Shown here: in pieces, positions 1 through 8,731 of the stretch
How positions within the stretch are numbered: position 1 is the stretch's first letter
How the letters are laid out: the number at the start of each line of letters is the position of its first letter
Source: Acidovorax sp. NCPPB 3576
GTDB lineage: Bacteria; Pseudomonadota; Gammaproteobacteria; Burkholderiales; Burkholderiaceae_C
DNA: 64,000 nt
Reading direction: 5' to 3'
Assembly: GCF_028473605.1 (NCBI RefSeq)
Contig: NZ_CP097267.1
Span: forward strand, 3,650,501-3,714,500
The notes under the pieces: model-generated
Database searches by the model: none
The model's input: only the letters and a program-made list of their open reading frames with translations
What the model was told of the DNA's origin: nothing
Position numbers and translations under genes: made by a program

Positions 1-48
1 GGTGCTGAGGACCGCCAAGGCGCAGACGGCATACCGGACATTCGACAT
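1..48 (-). CDS. N-terminus of an exported protein (cut by window edge)
   Basis: Sixteen codons from an ATG at 48 run off the left edge of the window. They read MSNVRYAVCALAVLST, a basic start followed by a hydrophobic stretch, as in a signal peptide. The gene lies just downstream of, and on the same strand as, a TctE/TctD-like two-component pair, so a regulated transport protein such as a Bug/TctC receptor is a reasonable guess. Too little is visible to name a family. No clear Shine-Dalgarno sequence precedes the ATG. Confidence 0.45.
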   Translation of the reverse strand, partial: MSNVRYAVCALAVLST

Positions 49-126
49 GCGGCGGTTCAAGGGTTCTGAGGGGTGCAGGCAAGAGGGCATTCGTACCTCC
101 GTTGAAAGTGAGTGATGGGGACCTAA

Positions 127-148
127 GGGATGGAATGCATCGCATCCC
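127..148. promoter_or_regulatory. 22-bp near-palindrome, candidate operator
   Basis: GGGATG (127-132), a central self-complementary ATGCAT (135-140) and CATCCC (143-148) form a dyad with two unmatched bases on each side of the centre. It lies in the 139-bp gap between the sensor kinase and the leftward partial gene at 48-1. This is where an activator site for that gene would be expected. Binding by the adjacent OmpR-type regulator is inference. Confidence 0.35.
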
Positions 149-187
149 ACGGGCCGCCATCGTCACCGGGCCTGCATTGCTGAATCC

Positions 188-1606
188 TTACTGTGCGGGG
201 TCGGGAATCGATGCGTGCGTGACGCGCACTTCCAGCCCCACGGCCCCGTTGCGCGCTTCGATGGTCCAGCCGTGGGCGGTGACGATCTCCTGGCAGATCG
301 ACAGGCCCAGCCCGGCCCCTTCATCGCGCCGTGAGGCGCCACGCCAAAAGCGCTCGAAGAGTTTGCCCAGGTGTTCCTGCGCAACCCCCGGGCCTTCATC
401 GGACACCACGAACCCACGGCCGTGCACCTGCAGCCGCACCGTGCGATGGGGCGGGCAGTGCTGGATGGCGTTTTCCAGCAGGTTCTTGAGCAGGGTGAAG
501 AGCGCCCCCCGATCGACGTGCCAGGGACCGACGCCCTCGTCGAAAAGAAGTGCGATCTGGACCTGGCCGCGCTCAGCCACGCGGTCCATGAAATCGCTGG
601 CCTCCAGGATCGTGGAGCGCGGGTCGCACCGCTCGATCCGGTAGTTTCTCGGCTCGCTGGCCTCGGCCAGGTGCAGCAGCTGCTGCACCTGGCGAGCCAT
701 GCGGTCGATGTCCTGGAGCAGGTACGGACTTTGGCCGCTGCCGCTGCCGCTGCCGTTGTCACTGGCATGCCCCCCCATCTCCACCTGCGCACGGATCAAC
801 GAAAGCGGTGTTTTCAATTCATGCGCGGCGTTGGCCAGAAACTCCTGCTGCGTCTGAAACCCCAGCTGCACGCGGTCCAGCGCCCGGTTGAAGGCATCGA
901 CCAGCGGAACCAGTTCGCTGGGCAGGTCCTGCAGCTCCAGCCGGTCGCCCAGGGACTGGGGCGTGATGCGCTGCGCCTGCCGCGACGCGACCCGCAGCGG
1001 CCTGAGCACCCGGCGCAGCGTCAGGTGCGTGGTGATGAAAAAGATCACCAAAAACGTCAGGCAGGTGGCCACGATGCCCTGGCGCAGCGCCGGCAGTCCG
1101 ATGCTGTGCTGCATCAGCAAAACGATGCGGTCGCTGATGGCGAACTGCACGTACCAGGTCCGGCCGGGCCTTTTCAGGGGCACCGTGGCAGCATGCATGG
1201 AAACACCGTCCTTCTCCATGACGAAACCTTTTGCCAACGGATCGAACCCGCTGCCCACAGGCGCCAAGGGGGCCCGTTGTCCATCGGTGGTGTAGAACGC
1301 CGTGCCGTGCGGATCGACGATGCGCAGCACCACTTCCTCGCTCAGGCTGGCGAAGGGCCAGTCCTCGATGCGGGCGCGATCGGGGCCCAGCGGCAGGCCG
1401 GCGGCATCGAAGCGGATGATCTTGGCAATCTGCTCGGCCCGGTCGATCACGCTGTGCTGCAGCATGTAGCGCTCGAAGGGTTCGAGCAGCACCATGACCG
1501 CGGCCATGACCAGCCCCCCGCTCAACAGCATGCCGGCCACATAGACCAGCAGCAGTCGCCCGCGAAAGCTACGGGGCCAGTGGCTTTTCACGAATGGAAT
1601 ATCCAT
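188..1606 (-). CDS. TctE-like sensor histidine kinase
   Basis: A membrane sensor kinase of 472 residues. The first transmembrane segment is at about 17-40, a periplasmic sensor region spans about 41-172, the second transmembrane segment is at about 175-195, and a HAMP-like linker follows. The phospho-acceptor His262 sits in the H-box AAHELKTPLSL. The N-box is LLKNLLENA (Asn375, Asn379), with G1 SDEGPGVA at about 402 and G2 EGAGLGLSI at about 429. The start lies 38 bp inside the upstream regulator gene, so the two are translationally coupled. The architecture fits TctE/QseC-type kinases, which in Burkholderiales often control tricarboxylate or other carboxylate uptake; the ligand cannot be read from the sequence. 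An unusual GSGSGSG run at about 285-291 lies in the loop of the dimerisation hairpin. Confidence 0.85.
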   Translation of the reverse strand: MDIPFVKSHWPRSFRGRLLLVYVAGMLLSGGLVMAAVMVLLEPFERYMLQHSVIDRAEQIAKIIRFDAAGLPLGPDRARIEDWPFASLSEEVVLRIVDPHGTAFYTTDGQRAPLAPVGSGFDPLAKGFVMEKDGVSMHAATVPLKRPGRTWYVQFAISDRIVLLMQHSIGLPALRQGIVATCLTFLVIFFITTHLTLRRVLRPLRVASRQAQRITPQSLGDRLELQDLPSELVPLVDAFNRALDRVQLGFQTQQEFLANAAHELKTPLSLIRAQVEMGGHASDNGSGSGSGQSPYLLQDIDRMARQVQQLLHLAEASEPRNYRIERCDPRSTILEASDFMDRVAERGQVQIALLFDEGVGPWHVDRGALFTLLKNLLENAIQHCPPHRTVRLQVHGRGFVVSDEGPGVAQEHLGKLFERFWRGASRRDEGAGLGLSICQEIVTAHGWTIEARNGAVGLEVRVTHASIPDPAQ

Positions 1607-2255
1607 GGGTTCTGATGTTGGCGATTTGAACGGTGGACCCCACCGCGCTGATCTTGCGCCTCAGCCGGTGCAGCGCCACATCCAGCGCATTCGGCGTCAC
1701 GGCCTCGGAGATGCCCCAGGCCGCGGCCTCCAGCTCCGAGCGGCGCACCACCTGATCGGCCTTGCGCAGCAGGCACAGCATGATCTGCACCTCGGTGGGC
1801 GGCAGCGCCACGGTTTGCCCGGCGCACACCAGGCACCCCCGGCCCGCATCCAGGCGCAGGTCGCCATACGCCGGGTCCAGCGCCTGCAGGTGGGTGGGCC
1901 GCCGCAGCAGCGCCCGCACCCTGGCGATCAGTTCCTCCATGGGGAACGGCTTGGTCAGGTAGTCGTCCGCGCCGGATTCGAGGCCATCGACCCGGTCGTG
2001 CAGCGCATCCCTGGCCGTCAGCATCAGGCAGGGCACGGACTGGCCCCGCGCGCGCAGCCGCCGCACCAGCTGCAGCCCGTCGCCGTCCGGCAATCCCCGG
2101 TCGATGACCACCGCGCCATAGGGGATGTCACGCAACGCGGCCCAGGCCGATTCGACGCCGGTGAATGCGTCCACGGCGATGCCGGCGCCCGCCATGGCCT
2201 GGCGGATGAGGTCGGCCAGCCGTTCGTGGTCTTCTACCAGTGCGATGCGGTTCAT
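1569..2255 (-). CDS. OmpR-family response regulator (TctD-like)
   Basis: Partner of the downstream kinase. The receiver domain occupies about 1-115, with acidic residues in LVEDHE, the phosphorylation site Asp52 in VVIDRGLPDG, and the conserved Thr (MLTARDA) and Lys (YLTKPFP). A winged-helix OmpR/PhoB DNA-binding domain fills the rest, ending in an RLRRKIS recognition region. I start at the ATG at 2255 (MNRIALVEDH), which places the receiver at residue 1; the frame is open eight codons further upstream, but that extension would be unusual. The 3' end overlaps the kinase start by 38 bp. The pair probably controls transport genes such as the one leaving the window at the left edge. Confidence 0.85.
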   Translation of the reverse strand: MNRIALVEDHERLADLIRQAMAGAGIAVDAFTGVESAWAALRDIPYGAVVIDRGLPDGDGLQLVRRLRARGQSVPCLMLTARDALHDRVDGLESGADDYLTKPFPMEELIARVRALLRRPTHLQALDPAYGDLRLDAGRGCLVCAGQTVALPPTEVQIMLCLLRKADQVVRRSELEAAAWGISEAVTPNALDVALHRLRRKISAVGSTVQIANIRTHGYSIREKPLAP

Positions 2256-2304
2256 CTTCGGATCAACAAAAAAAGGCACGCCGCCAGGCAGCGTGCGCTG
2301 AACA

Positions 2305-2811
2305 TCAGGAGGCCGTCAGCGCCAGCAGCCTGGCCACCAGACGTCCGAGGCGGCAGGCATCGGACACCCGCCCCTGCACGAGATCGAGCCGAAAGCCTTC
2401 GATGGCATCGCGGCACATCCCGTGCATTGCGAAATCCACCGAATCCGTGGCGCACATCTCATCGACGAAATCCGACCAGATCGCCGCATACTGCGGATCG
2501 CCGAGCACGGAGGCAAGCGCCCGGCGCTGGTGCCTTTGCAGGGCGGCCATGCTCGCCCCCATGGCGCGGACATAGGCACGCAAGTGCCGCGCCGGCCCAC
2601 GGGGCTCCGCGGCCAGGGCCGGGTCCAGAAAGCGGCGAAAGTCTGCCACGTAATCGTCGAAGACCTCCTCGGAAAAGCCCTTCGCCCGGTTGCGCCGCTC
2701 CCCCCGCGCGCACGCCCGACCATGGGGCCGCCCCCATGGCATGCCCGTGCCTGGCGTGAAGGCCTGCCCACCCGGTCCCGGCCTGCCGGGAATGCGCGCA
2801 GCGCCACGCAT
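2305..2811 (-). pseudogene. TetR-type regulator remnant lacking its DNA-binding domain
   Basis: From about residue 42 the frame (KGFSEEVFDDYVADFRRFL onward) looks like the helical C-terminal ligand-binding half of a TetR/AcrR regulator. It ends in a typical closing helix, RLGRLVARLLAL. No helix-turn-helix is visible in any frame upstream: the first about 40 codons are Gly/Arg/Pro-rich and do not resemble a protein domain, and the MipA gene stops only 2 bp before the frame opens. The best reading is a 5'-deleted regulator next to the outer-membrane gene it may once have controlled. A short intact protein of unknown function is the alternative. Confidence 0.55.
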
Positions 2812-2812
2812 C

Positions 2813-3646
2813 TCAGAACCGGTAGATGTAGCCGACGGTGGCGCGCGACATGCTGGAGCGTCCCACGATGGGGCTGTTCTTGATCTCGTCGGGCAGGCTC
2901 GTCGTGCTGATATCGAGGAACACCATCTGCCTGGGCTGGATGGCGTAGTCCAGCCGCACCCCCAGCTCCATCGTGGCGGCCGCCTTGCCGGTGTATTGCG
3001 CGCGGCCGGGCATCGCCTCGTTGGGCCGAACGCCGAAGTAGTAATCCACGTACTTTTCGTCGAGCCACTGCGCCTGCACCCGGGGCGTCAGCCCGAAACT
3101 GCCGAAGCCGAACCGCCGGTCCACCTGCAACTGCAGCTTCTGGCCCTTGCTTTTGCTGGACAGGTCGGAAAGCCATTCTCCCGAGATGCGGGCGATGCCG
3201 GTGTTCCAGGTGACGGCGGCGCCACCCCAGACGCTGCCATCCCGGTCGGCCATGCCGGAGAGCCTGGGCGAATCGCCGGCCTCGTAGCCGCCGTCCTCGT
3301 ACTTGATCCGCCCGGTCAGGCCGATGGCGTTCTGCGGGCCGAACTCTTTTTGCAGCAGTTTCACATCGGCGGTGGCACCACTGACGCGAAGCCAGCGGTT
3401 TTCATAGAACAGCAGCGGCACGGCCATGTTCTTGCTCTCCATCCCTGCATAAGGGCGCCGGACGGTCGAGGCGCCGATGCCAACGCCCCAGGTGGACGAC
3501 GCAGCGTCCGCAGAACCCGACGATGCCGCATCGGCAGGCCGCACCTGCGCGGACGCCTGCGCCGCGGCCAGGAGGCAGAAGGTGGCAGCGAGGGTGCCCA
3601 GGCAGGCGGATGGCCGTTTTTGGAGGGGCGTGGCGAAGAAGGTCAT
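2813..3646 (-). CDS. MipA/OmpV family outer-membrane protein
   Basis: About 277 residues from the ATG at 3646. The signal peptide is MTFFATPLQKRPSACLGTLA followed by a run ending AQASAQ. The mature part has the MipA/OmpV pattern: an early GIGASTVRRPYAGME segment, alternating amphipathic strands, and a C-terminal strand ATVGYIYRF ending in the Phe required by the BAM machinery. MipA homologues scaffold murein synthases and hydrolases, and OmpV-type members are outer-membrane channels; which role applies here is unknown. The frame is open 34 codons further upstream, but only the internal Met puts the signal peptide at the N-terminus. It precedes the TetR remnant on the same strand. Confidence 0.85.
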   Translation of the reverse strand: MTFFATPLQKRPSACLGTLAATFCLLAAAQASAQVRPADAASSGSADAASSTWGVGIGASTVRRPYAGMESKNMAVPLLFYENRWLRVSGATADVKLLQKEFGPQNAIGLTGRIKYEDGGYEAGDSPRLSGMADRDGSVWGGAAVTWNTGIARISGEWLSDLSSKSKGQKLQLQVDRRFGFGSFGLTPRVQAQWLDEKYVDYYFGVRPNEAMPGRAQYTGKAAATMELGVRLDYAIQPRQMVFLDISTTSLPDEIKNSPIVGRSSMSRATVGYIYRF

Positions 3647-3875
3647 AAGCTGGAATAAGGTTGCTGAAGGCACCGATGTTCGGCGGCCCCGCATTACCGG
3701 CAACTTACTGAGCGCCTTCAAACGCACCCTCGCACTCGCCGCCCGCAAGCCGTCGCTGAATGCCGGCGCTCCAACGGGCTCCGGGCCCGCTCACCGTGAT
3801 GGTCGCCAGAAAGCGCCGACCAGCGCGCCCGTCGCCTCGACCCGATGCTTTCTGCACCCTCTGCACGCGAACGAA

Positions 3876-3940
3876 TGCTATATTTTTAATAGCGCATCGC
3901 CCTAGATCTATATGCGCCAGAGCCCTTTTTTACTCAAACC
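3876..3940 (+). repeat. Interspersed ~65-bp repeat, copy A
   Basis: An intergenic copy in the 297-bp gap between mipA and lldD. It begins with the palindrome GCTAT...AATAGC, then GCCCTAG, TGCGCCAGAG and a T-rich tail ending CTCAAACC. It aligns over its whole length with the copy at 24003-24069. The rest of the gap shows no gene. Confidence 0.75.
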
Positions 3941-3943
3941 GGC

Positions 3944-5104
3944 TCACACCGGATAGGTGCCCGGCAGCAGGATCGAGCGGTCCACGCGGTGGATGTCCGT
4001 GTGGCCGCAAAAGGCCATGGTCACGTCCAGCTCCTTCTGGATGATCTGCAGCGCGCGGGTCACCCCGGCCTCGCCGAACGCCCCCAGGCCATAGAGAAAG
4101 CTGCGCCCGATGAGCGTGCCGCGCGCGCCCAGCGCCCAGGCTTTCAGCACGTCCTGCCCACCGCGGATGCCGCCGTCCATCCACACCTCGATGTCTTTGC
4201 CCACGGCCTCGACGATGGCCGGCAGCGCGTGAATCGACGAGGGCGCGCCGTCGAGCTGGCGGCCGCCATGGTTGCTGACGATCAGCGCATCGGCACCGCT
4301 GGCCACGGCCAGGCGGGCGTCCTCGGCGTCCATGATCCCTTTCAGGATCAGCTTGCCGCCCCAGCGCTTCTTGATCCACTCCACATCGCGCCAGTTGAGC
4401 TGCGGATCGAACTGCTCGGCCGTCCACGACGACAGCGACGACAGATCGCCCACGTCCTTGGCATGGCCTACGATGTTGCCGAAGCTGCGCCGCTGCGTGC
4501 CCAGCATGCCCAGGCACCAGCGCGGCTTGGTCGCCAGGTTGAGCAGGTTCGCCACCGTGGGCTTGGGCGGCGTGGACAGGCCGTTCTTGATGTCCTTGTG
4601 CCGCTGGCCGAGGATCTGCAGGTCCAGCGTGAGCTGCAGCGCCGACACGCCCGCCGCCTTGGCGCGGTCGATCAGGCGCTCGATGAAATCGCGGTCGCGC
4701 ATCACGTACACCTGGAACCAGAAGCCCGGCCCCGCGTGCCTGGAGACGTCCTCAAGCGAGCAGATGCTCATGGTGGACAGCGTGAACGGCACGCCGAACG
4801 CCTTGGCCGCGCGCGCGCCCAGGATCTCGCCGTCGGCATGCTGCATTCCCGTGAGCCCCGTGGGCGCGATCGCCACGGGCATGGCCACCTCCTGCCCGAC
4901 CATCCGCGTGCGCGTGGTGCGGCCTTCCATGTTGACCGCCACGCGCTGGCGCAGCTTGATGCGCTGGAAGTCTTCGCTGTTGGCGCGGTAGGTGCTCTCG
5001 GTGTAGGAGCCCGAATCGGCATAGTCGTAGAACATGCGCGGCACGCGGCGCTTGGCGACGACGCGCAGGTCTTCGATGCAGGTGATTTTGGACAGGTCGG
5101 GCAC
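3944..5104 (-). CDS. lldD: FMN-dependent alpha-hydroxy-acid (L-lactate) dehydrogenase
   Basis: 386 residues, a full-length TIM-barrel flavoenzyme of the LldD/glycolate oxidase family. It oxidises an L-2-hydroxy acid, most likely L-lactate to pyruvate, and passes electrons to the quinone pool at the inner membrane. The N-terminal FMN region has YDYADSGSYTE; PVAIAPTGLTGM is the first phosphate-side strand. The catalytic His279 and substrate-binding Arg282 lie in SNHGGRQLDGA, and DGGIRGGQDVLKA with ALGARGTLIGR binds the FMN phosphate. The start is a GTG at 5104 preceded by a good AGGAG. No lactate permease or LldR is adjacent. Other 2-hydroxy acids, such as mandelate, cannot be excluded. Confidence 0.88.
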   Translation of the reverse strand: MPDLSKITCIEDLRVVAKRRVPRMFYDYADSGSYTESTYRANSEDFQRIKLRQRVAVNMEGRTTRTRMVGQEVAMPVAIAPTGLTGMQHADGEILGARAAKAFGVPFTLSTMSICSLEDVSRHAGPGFWFQVYVMRDRDFIERLIDRAKAAGVSALQLTLDLQILGQRHKDIKNGLSTPPKPTVANLLNLATKPRWCLGMLGTQRRSFGNIVGHAKDVGDLSSLSSWTAEQFDPQLNWRDVEWIKKRWGGKLILKGIMDAEDARLAVASGADALIVSNHGGRQLDGAPSSIHALPAIVEAVGKDIEVWMDGGIRGGQDVLKAWALGARGTLIGRSFLYGLGAFGEAGVTRALQIIQKELDVTMAFCGHTDIHRVDRSILLPGTYPV

Positions 5105-5260
5105 GGGAAACGCTCCTGGGTGTTTTTATGGAATGGGGGTGCCACGCCCCTGCACGGCAGAGGGAGGGCGCGGCGCACGGGCATCGTAGCGGCGGCCCGC
5201 CCGGCCCGGTGCTGAAGACTTTTCCCCGGCCCCTGAGATTTTTTGACGGACCGGGTGCGC

Positions 5261-6121
5261 CTACCGGCGCGCGAGCGCCACGCCCAGGATGGCAACGACG
5301 AAACCCACGATCTGCAGGCCGGTGAGCGTCTCGCCGAAGATCCACCACGCCTGCAGCGCCGACAGCGGCGGCACCGCCAGCACCAGCGCCGCGGTGCGGG
5401 TGGCCTCGCCGTGGCGCATGAGCCAGATGAGCAGCGTTGCGCCGCCGATGGACAGCACCAGCACGGCATACGCCAGGTAGCCCCACAGCAGCGGCGAGCC
5501 GTCCCAGCGCGGCTCGCCGAAGACCAGCGCCATGAACACCAGCACCGCGATGGCGCCCACGTTCTGCACCGCGCTGGCGCTGCGCAGGTCGCCGGTGGCC
5601 AGGGGCGACTTCTGCACCATCGACCCCACGGTGAGGGCCAGGATGCTCCCGGCCGCCGCCAGCAGCACGGGCAGCGACAGCCCGGCCGCACCGGCACTGA
5701 CGGCCAGGCGTGGCCACAGCACCATCGCCACGCCGCTGAATCCCAGCGCCAGGCCCGCCCAGGTGGCGGCCCGCAGGCGGCCACCCAGCAGCGTGACCGC
5801 GATGAGTGCGGTGAACAGCGGCTGCAGCGCACCGATCAGCGCCATCACGCCCGAGGGCAGGCCCTGCGCCATGGCCCACCAGCTCGGCCCCACGTACAGG
5901 CCGCTCATGAGCGCACCGGCCACCAGGTGCAGCGCGATGCGGCGCGGCCCGCGCGGCCACTCCACGCGCGCCCACAGGGCGGCTGCGCCGAAAAGCAAGG
6001 CCACCCCGATGAAGCGCACGGCCAGGAACCAGAACGGATCGGCGTGCGCCGAAACACCCCGCCCCACCAGGAAGCCCGTGGACCAGATGACGACGAACAG
6101 CAGCGGCGCGATGGCGGTCAT
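5261..6121 (-). CDS. EamA/DMT-family transporter
   Basis: 286 residues, almost entirely hydrophobic, with about ten predicted membrane helices in the two five-helix EamA repeats (beginning APLLFVVIWSTGFLVGRGV and SLPVLLAAAGSILALTVGSM). Members of this drug/metabolite family export small metabolites such as amino acids; the substrate here is not predictable. The start at 6121 has GGGAGG at the right spacing, which rules out the longer open frame upstream. It follows pbpC on the same strand after about 95 bp. Confidence 0.85.
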   Translation of the reverse strand: MTAIAPLLFVVIWSTGFLVGRGVSAHADPFWFLAVRFIGVALLFGAAALWARVEWPRGPRRIALHLVAGALMSGLYVGPSWWAMAQGLPSGVMALIGALQPLFTALIAVTLLGGRLRAATWAGLALGFSGVAMVLWPRLAVSAGAAGLSLPVLLAAAGSILALTVGSMVQKSPLATGDLRSASAVQNVGAIAVLVFMALVFGEPRWDGSPLLWGYLAYAVLVLSIGGATLLIWLMRHGEATRTAALVLAVPPLSALQAWWIFGETLTGLQIVGFVVAILGVALARR

Positions 6122-6215
6122 GCGGCCCTCCCGCGCGTGGCGTCGGGCGCGCCGCATCGCAGCGTGCGCCGGCAGGCGAAGCGCGCGGTGTGAACGCCGC
6201 GAACGAAGCATGTTT

Positions 6216-8600
6216 TCATTTCTTGAGTCCCGCGCCCCGCACTTCGAGGCTGATCGTGTCCAGTACCTGCCCGCCCCCGTCCAGCAACTCCACGCGATGC
6301 CGCCCGGGCCACGGGAGCCAGGCCCATTGCGAACCCCGGCCCTGCACCCGGCCGTCGATGCGCCAGCGCAGGTCGGACCGCGCCTTGGGCTGCACCGAGG
6401 TGGCAGCGAACTGCAGCCGCTGGCGGTCGGGCGGAATGTCGGGGTCCAACGCCACGATGGTGCCCGGCGCGGGCGAGAGGATGCGCGGCGCCGGGGCCTG
6501 CAGGCCATCCTCGGTTGCGCCGGGCCCAGGGTTTGGGCGATTTTGGCCCGATGCCGCCGTCTTGATTGGTTGTTCCGCTACGTTATCGATAGCAAAAAGG
6601 GGTTGCTGCGTGCCGGCGATGAACCATTCCTGCCGCGCGCTTTCGATCAGGCGGGCGCCGCCGGGCTCGGGGCCGAACCGGACGGCGGCCTGCACCATGC
6701 CCTCCGGTGGCGCCGGGGAGCGGCTGCGCACGCCCGGGCCCGGGCCGCCGCGGTGCAGCCAGCCCATGATCTCGGCCCACACAGGCGCGGCGCCGCTGGT
6801 GCCGCTCACGTCGTGCATGGGGGCGCCGCTCGCGTTGCCCACCCACACGCCCACCGTGTAGCGGCGCGACCAGCCCAGCGCCCAGTTGTCGCGCATGTCC
6901 TTGCTGGTGCCGGTCTTCACGGCGGTCCAGAAGCGGGTGGCCAGCACGCTGTCGGTGCCGAAGGTGCGCGCACGGGCATTGCCGTCCGACAGGATGTCGC
7001 CCACCAGGAAGGCCGCGCGCGGGTCCATCGCCGGCGCCGCCGCGGCCGCGCGCGGTGCGCCACCGCCTTGCGCCGGGGTGACGGCCACCGGCCCGTAGCG
7101 CCCGCCATTGGCCAGCGCCCGGTACGCATTGGCCAGGTGCAGCAGCGGCACCTCGGCGCTGCCCAGCGCCAGGCTGTAGCCAAAGTAATCGCCGCTCTCG
7201 CGCAGCGGCAGCCCCAGCGCGCGCAATTGGCGAAAGAACGCATCGGGCGACACCATGACCAGCGTGCGCACGGCCGGCACGTTGAGCGAGGCGGCCAGCG
7301 CCGTGCGCGCGGACACCCAGCCCTTGAACTGGCGGTCGTAGTTCTGCGGAATGTAGAGCCCGCTGGCGGTCGGGATGTGCGCGCTCGAATCCTCGATGAG
7401 GGACGCCGCGGTCAGGCGCTGCTCGGCGAACGCCTGCGCATACAGGAACGGCTTGAGCGTGGAGCCCGGCTGGCGCGGGGCCAGCACGCCGTCCACCTCG
7501 CCCGCCTGGCTCAAAGCGCCGGACGAACCCACCCACGCCAGCACCTCGCCCGTGGCGTTGTCCAGCACCACCACGGCGCCGTCCTCCACATTGCGGCCTT
7601 GCAGTTCGCGCAGGTGCTGGTGCAGTGTCTGCACCGCAAAGCGCTGCAGCGGCGCGCTCAGGGTCGATGCGACGCGCTCACGGCGCTGCGGCGCGGCATC
7701 CCCCGACTCCGCTGCCACCGGCTGGCGCAGCAGATAGCGCGCGAAATGCGGGGCCACGCCGTCGGCCCCGTCGAACGCACGGCGCTGCAGCGCTGCCGTG
7801 GTGAACAGGTCCAGCGCGTCGCAGGACGGCACCACCGGCTTTTGCATCTCGCGCAGCACGCCGCAGGCCCGCTGCGCCACCAGCGCGGGCCGGGCATTCG
7901 GTGCCCGGACCAGCGCGGCGGCCACGGCGGCCTCGCGCTCGTCCAGCCCGTGCGCGGCCTTGCCGAACAGCGTGCGCGAGAGCGCATCGATGCCCACGAT
8001 CTCGCCACGGAACGGCACCAGGTTGAGGTAGGCCTCCAGCACCTGGTCCTTGCGCCAGCGCCGCTCCAGCACCTGGGCGGCCACGGTCTGCCCCAACTTT
8101 TGCACCACGCTGCGCCCACCGGCGCCCTGGCGCCAGTCGCCATCGAGCAGACCGGCCAATTGCATGGTGAGCGTGCTGGCACCGCGCGTGCGCTGGTTCC
8201 ACAGGTTGCCCCAGGCTGCGGCCGACACCGCACGCCAGTCCACGCCGCTGTGCTCGTAAAAGCGCTTGTCCTCGCTGAGCACCAACGCCGTGCGCAGCGC
8301 GGGCGACACCTCGGCCAGCGGCACCCACTGGCCACGCCGCACGGTGGCATCGGTGCGCAGGCGCTGCAGCACCTCGCCCTCGCGCGAGAGCACCAGCGTG
8401 TCCGATGGGCGGAAGTCCGCGCGTACCTCGCCGAAAGTGGGCAAGGCCCAGGCCGATGGCATCGCGCCGCCCACCAGCACCACGGCGGCCAGCGCCCGGG
8501 CCACGGCGCCGGGGGCCCCTGCCGCGCCGCCGATGGCACGGACCGCATGGCGTCGAAGGGCATCGATGCTGCGCGGCACCGCAAGGAAAGGCATGGCCAT
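6216..8600 (-). CDS. pbpC: Penicillin-binding protein 1C (bifunctional peptidoglycan synthase)
   Basis: About 794 residues from the ATG at 8600. The N-terminus holds one membrane anchor. The glycosyltransferase domain has the catalytic Glu in SEDKRFYEHSGVDW and the motif GASTLTMQLAGLL. The transpeptidase domain has SxxK in PGSTLKPFLY, SLN in AASLNVPA and KTGT in AVKTGTSKDMRDNW. The C-terminal BiPBP_C domain ends near the stop. PBP1C builds glycan and links peptides in the periplasm, and in many bacteria it sits beside an alpha-2-macroglobulin gene; here that partner lies about 5.7 kb away on the same strand. Residues about 669-690 are encoded by a copy of the dispersed repeat. The exact start is uncertain because no strong ribosome site is visible. 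Confidence 0.9.
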   Translation of the reverse strand: MAMPFLAVPRSIDALRRHAVRAIGGAAGAPGAVARALAAVVLVGGAMPSAWALPTFGEVRADFRPSDTLVLSREGEVLQRLRTDATVRRGQWVPLAEVSPALRTALVLSEDKRFYEHSGVDWRAVSAAAWGNLWNQRTRGASTLTMQLAGLLDGDWRQGAGGRSVVQKLGQTVAAQVLERRWRKDQVLEAYLNLVPFRGEIVGIDALSRTLFGKAAHGLDEREAAVAAALVRAPNARPALVAQRACGVLREMQKPVVPSCDALDLFTTAALQRRAFDGADGVAPHFARYLLRQPVAAESGDAAPQRRERVASTLSAPLQRFAVQTLHQHLRELQGRNVEDGAVVVLDNATGEVLAWVGSSGALSQAGEVDGVLAPRQPGSTLKPFLYAQAFAEQRLTAASLIEDSSAHIPTASGLYIPQNYDRQFKGWVSARTALAASLNVPAVRTLVMVSPDAFFRQLRALGLPLRESGDYFGYSLALGSAEVPLLHLANAYRALANGGRYGPVAVTPAQGGGAPRAAAAAPAMDPRAAFLVGDILSDGNARARTFGTDSVLATRFWTAVKTGTSKDMRDNWALGWSRRYTVGVWVGNASGAPMHDVSGTSGAAPVWAEIMGWLHRGGPGPGVRSRSPAPPEGMVQAAVRFGPEPGGARLIESARQEWFIAGTQQPLFAIDNVAEQPIKTAASGQNRPNPGPGATEDGLQAPAPRILSPAPGTIVALDPDIPPDRQRLQFAATSVQPKARSDLRWRIDGRVQGRGSQWAWLPWPGRHRVELLDGGGQVLDTISLEVRGAGLKK
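6531..6597 (-). repeat. Interspersed repeat, copy E, inside pbpC
   Basis: Read on the minus strand this begins TTTGCTATCGATAACGTAGC and ends GGGCCAAAATCGCC, matching the head palindrome and the GAGGCCAAAATG-type tail of the family. It is translated in frame as part of a poorly conserved linker between the transpeptidase and C-terminal domains of PBP1C. The match is more degenerate than in the intergenic copies. Confidence 0.5.
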
Positions 8601-8703
8601 GGAAGGTGCAGAGGTGATGGGAGGGGCAACAAGAAAGGTCTGGGGCCAGCCGGCGCTGGCGCAGCCTTGGATTGTCGCCTCCCTCGGCGGTGCCTTGTGC
8701 AGC

Positions 8704-8731
8704 GCGGCTTGCCGCCCGGGCGGCAAGCCGC
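8704..8731. repeat. 28-bp perfect palindrome upstream of pbpC
   Basis: Each half reads GCGGCTTGCCGCCC and its exact complement follows without a spacer. It lies in the 514-bp region 8601-9114 between pbpC and the SnoaL-like gene, in which I see no convincing gene. It has no T-tract on either side, so it is not an intrinsic terminator. A protein-binding site or an mRNA hairpin ahead of pbpC are the main options. Confidence 0.6.
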
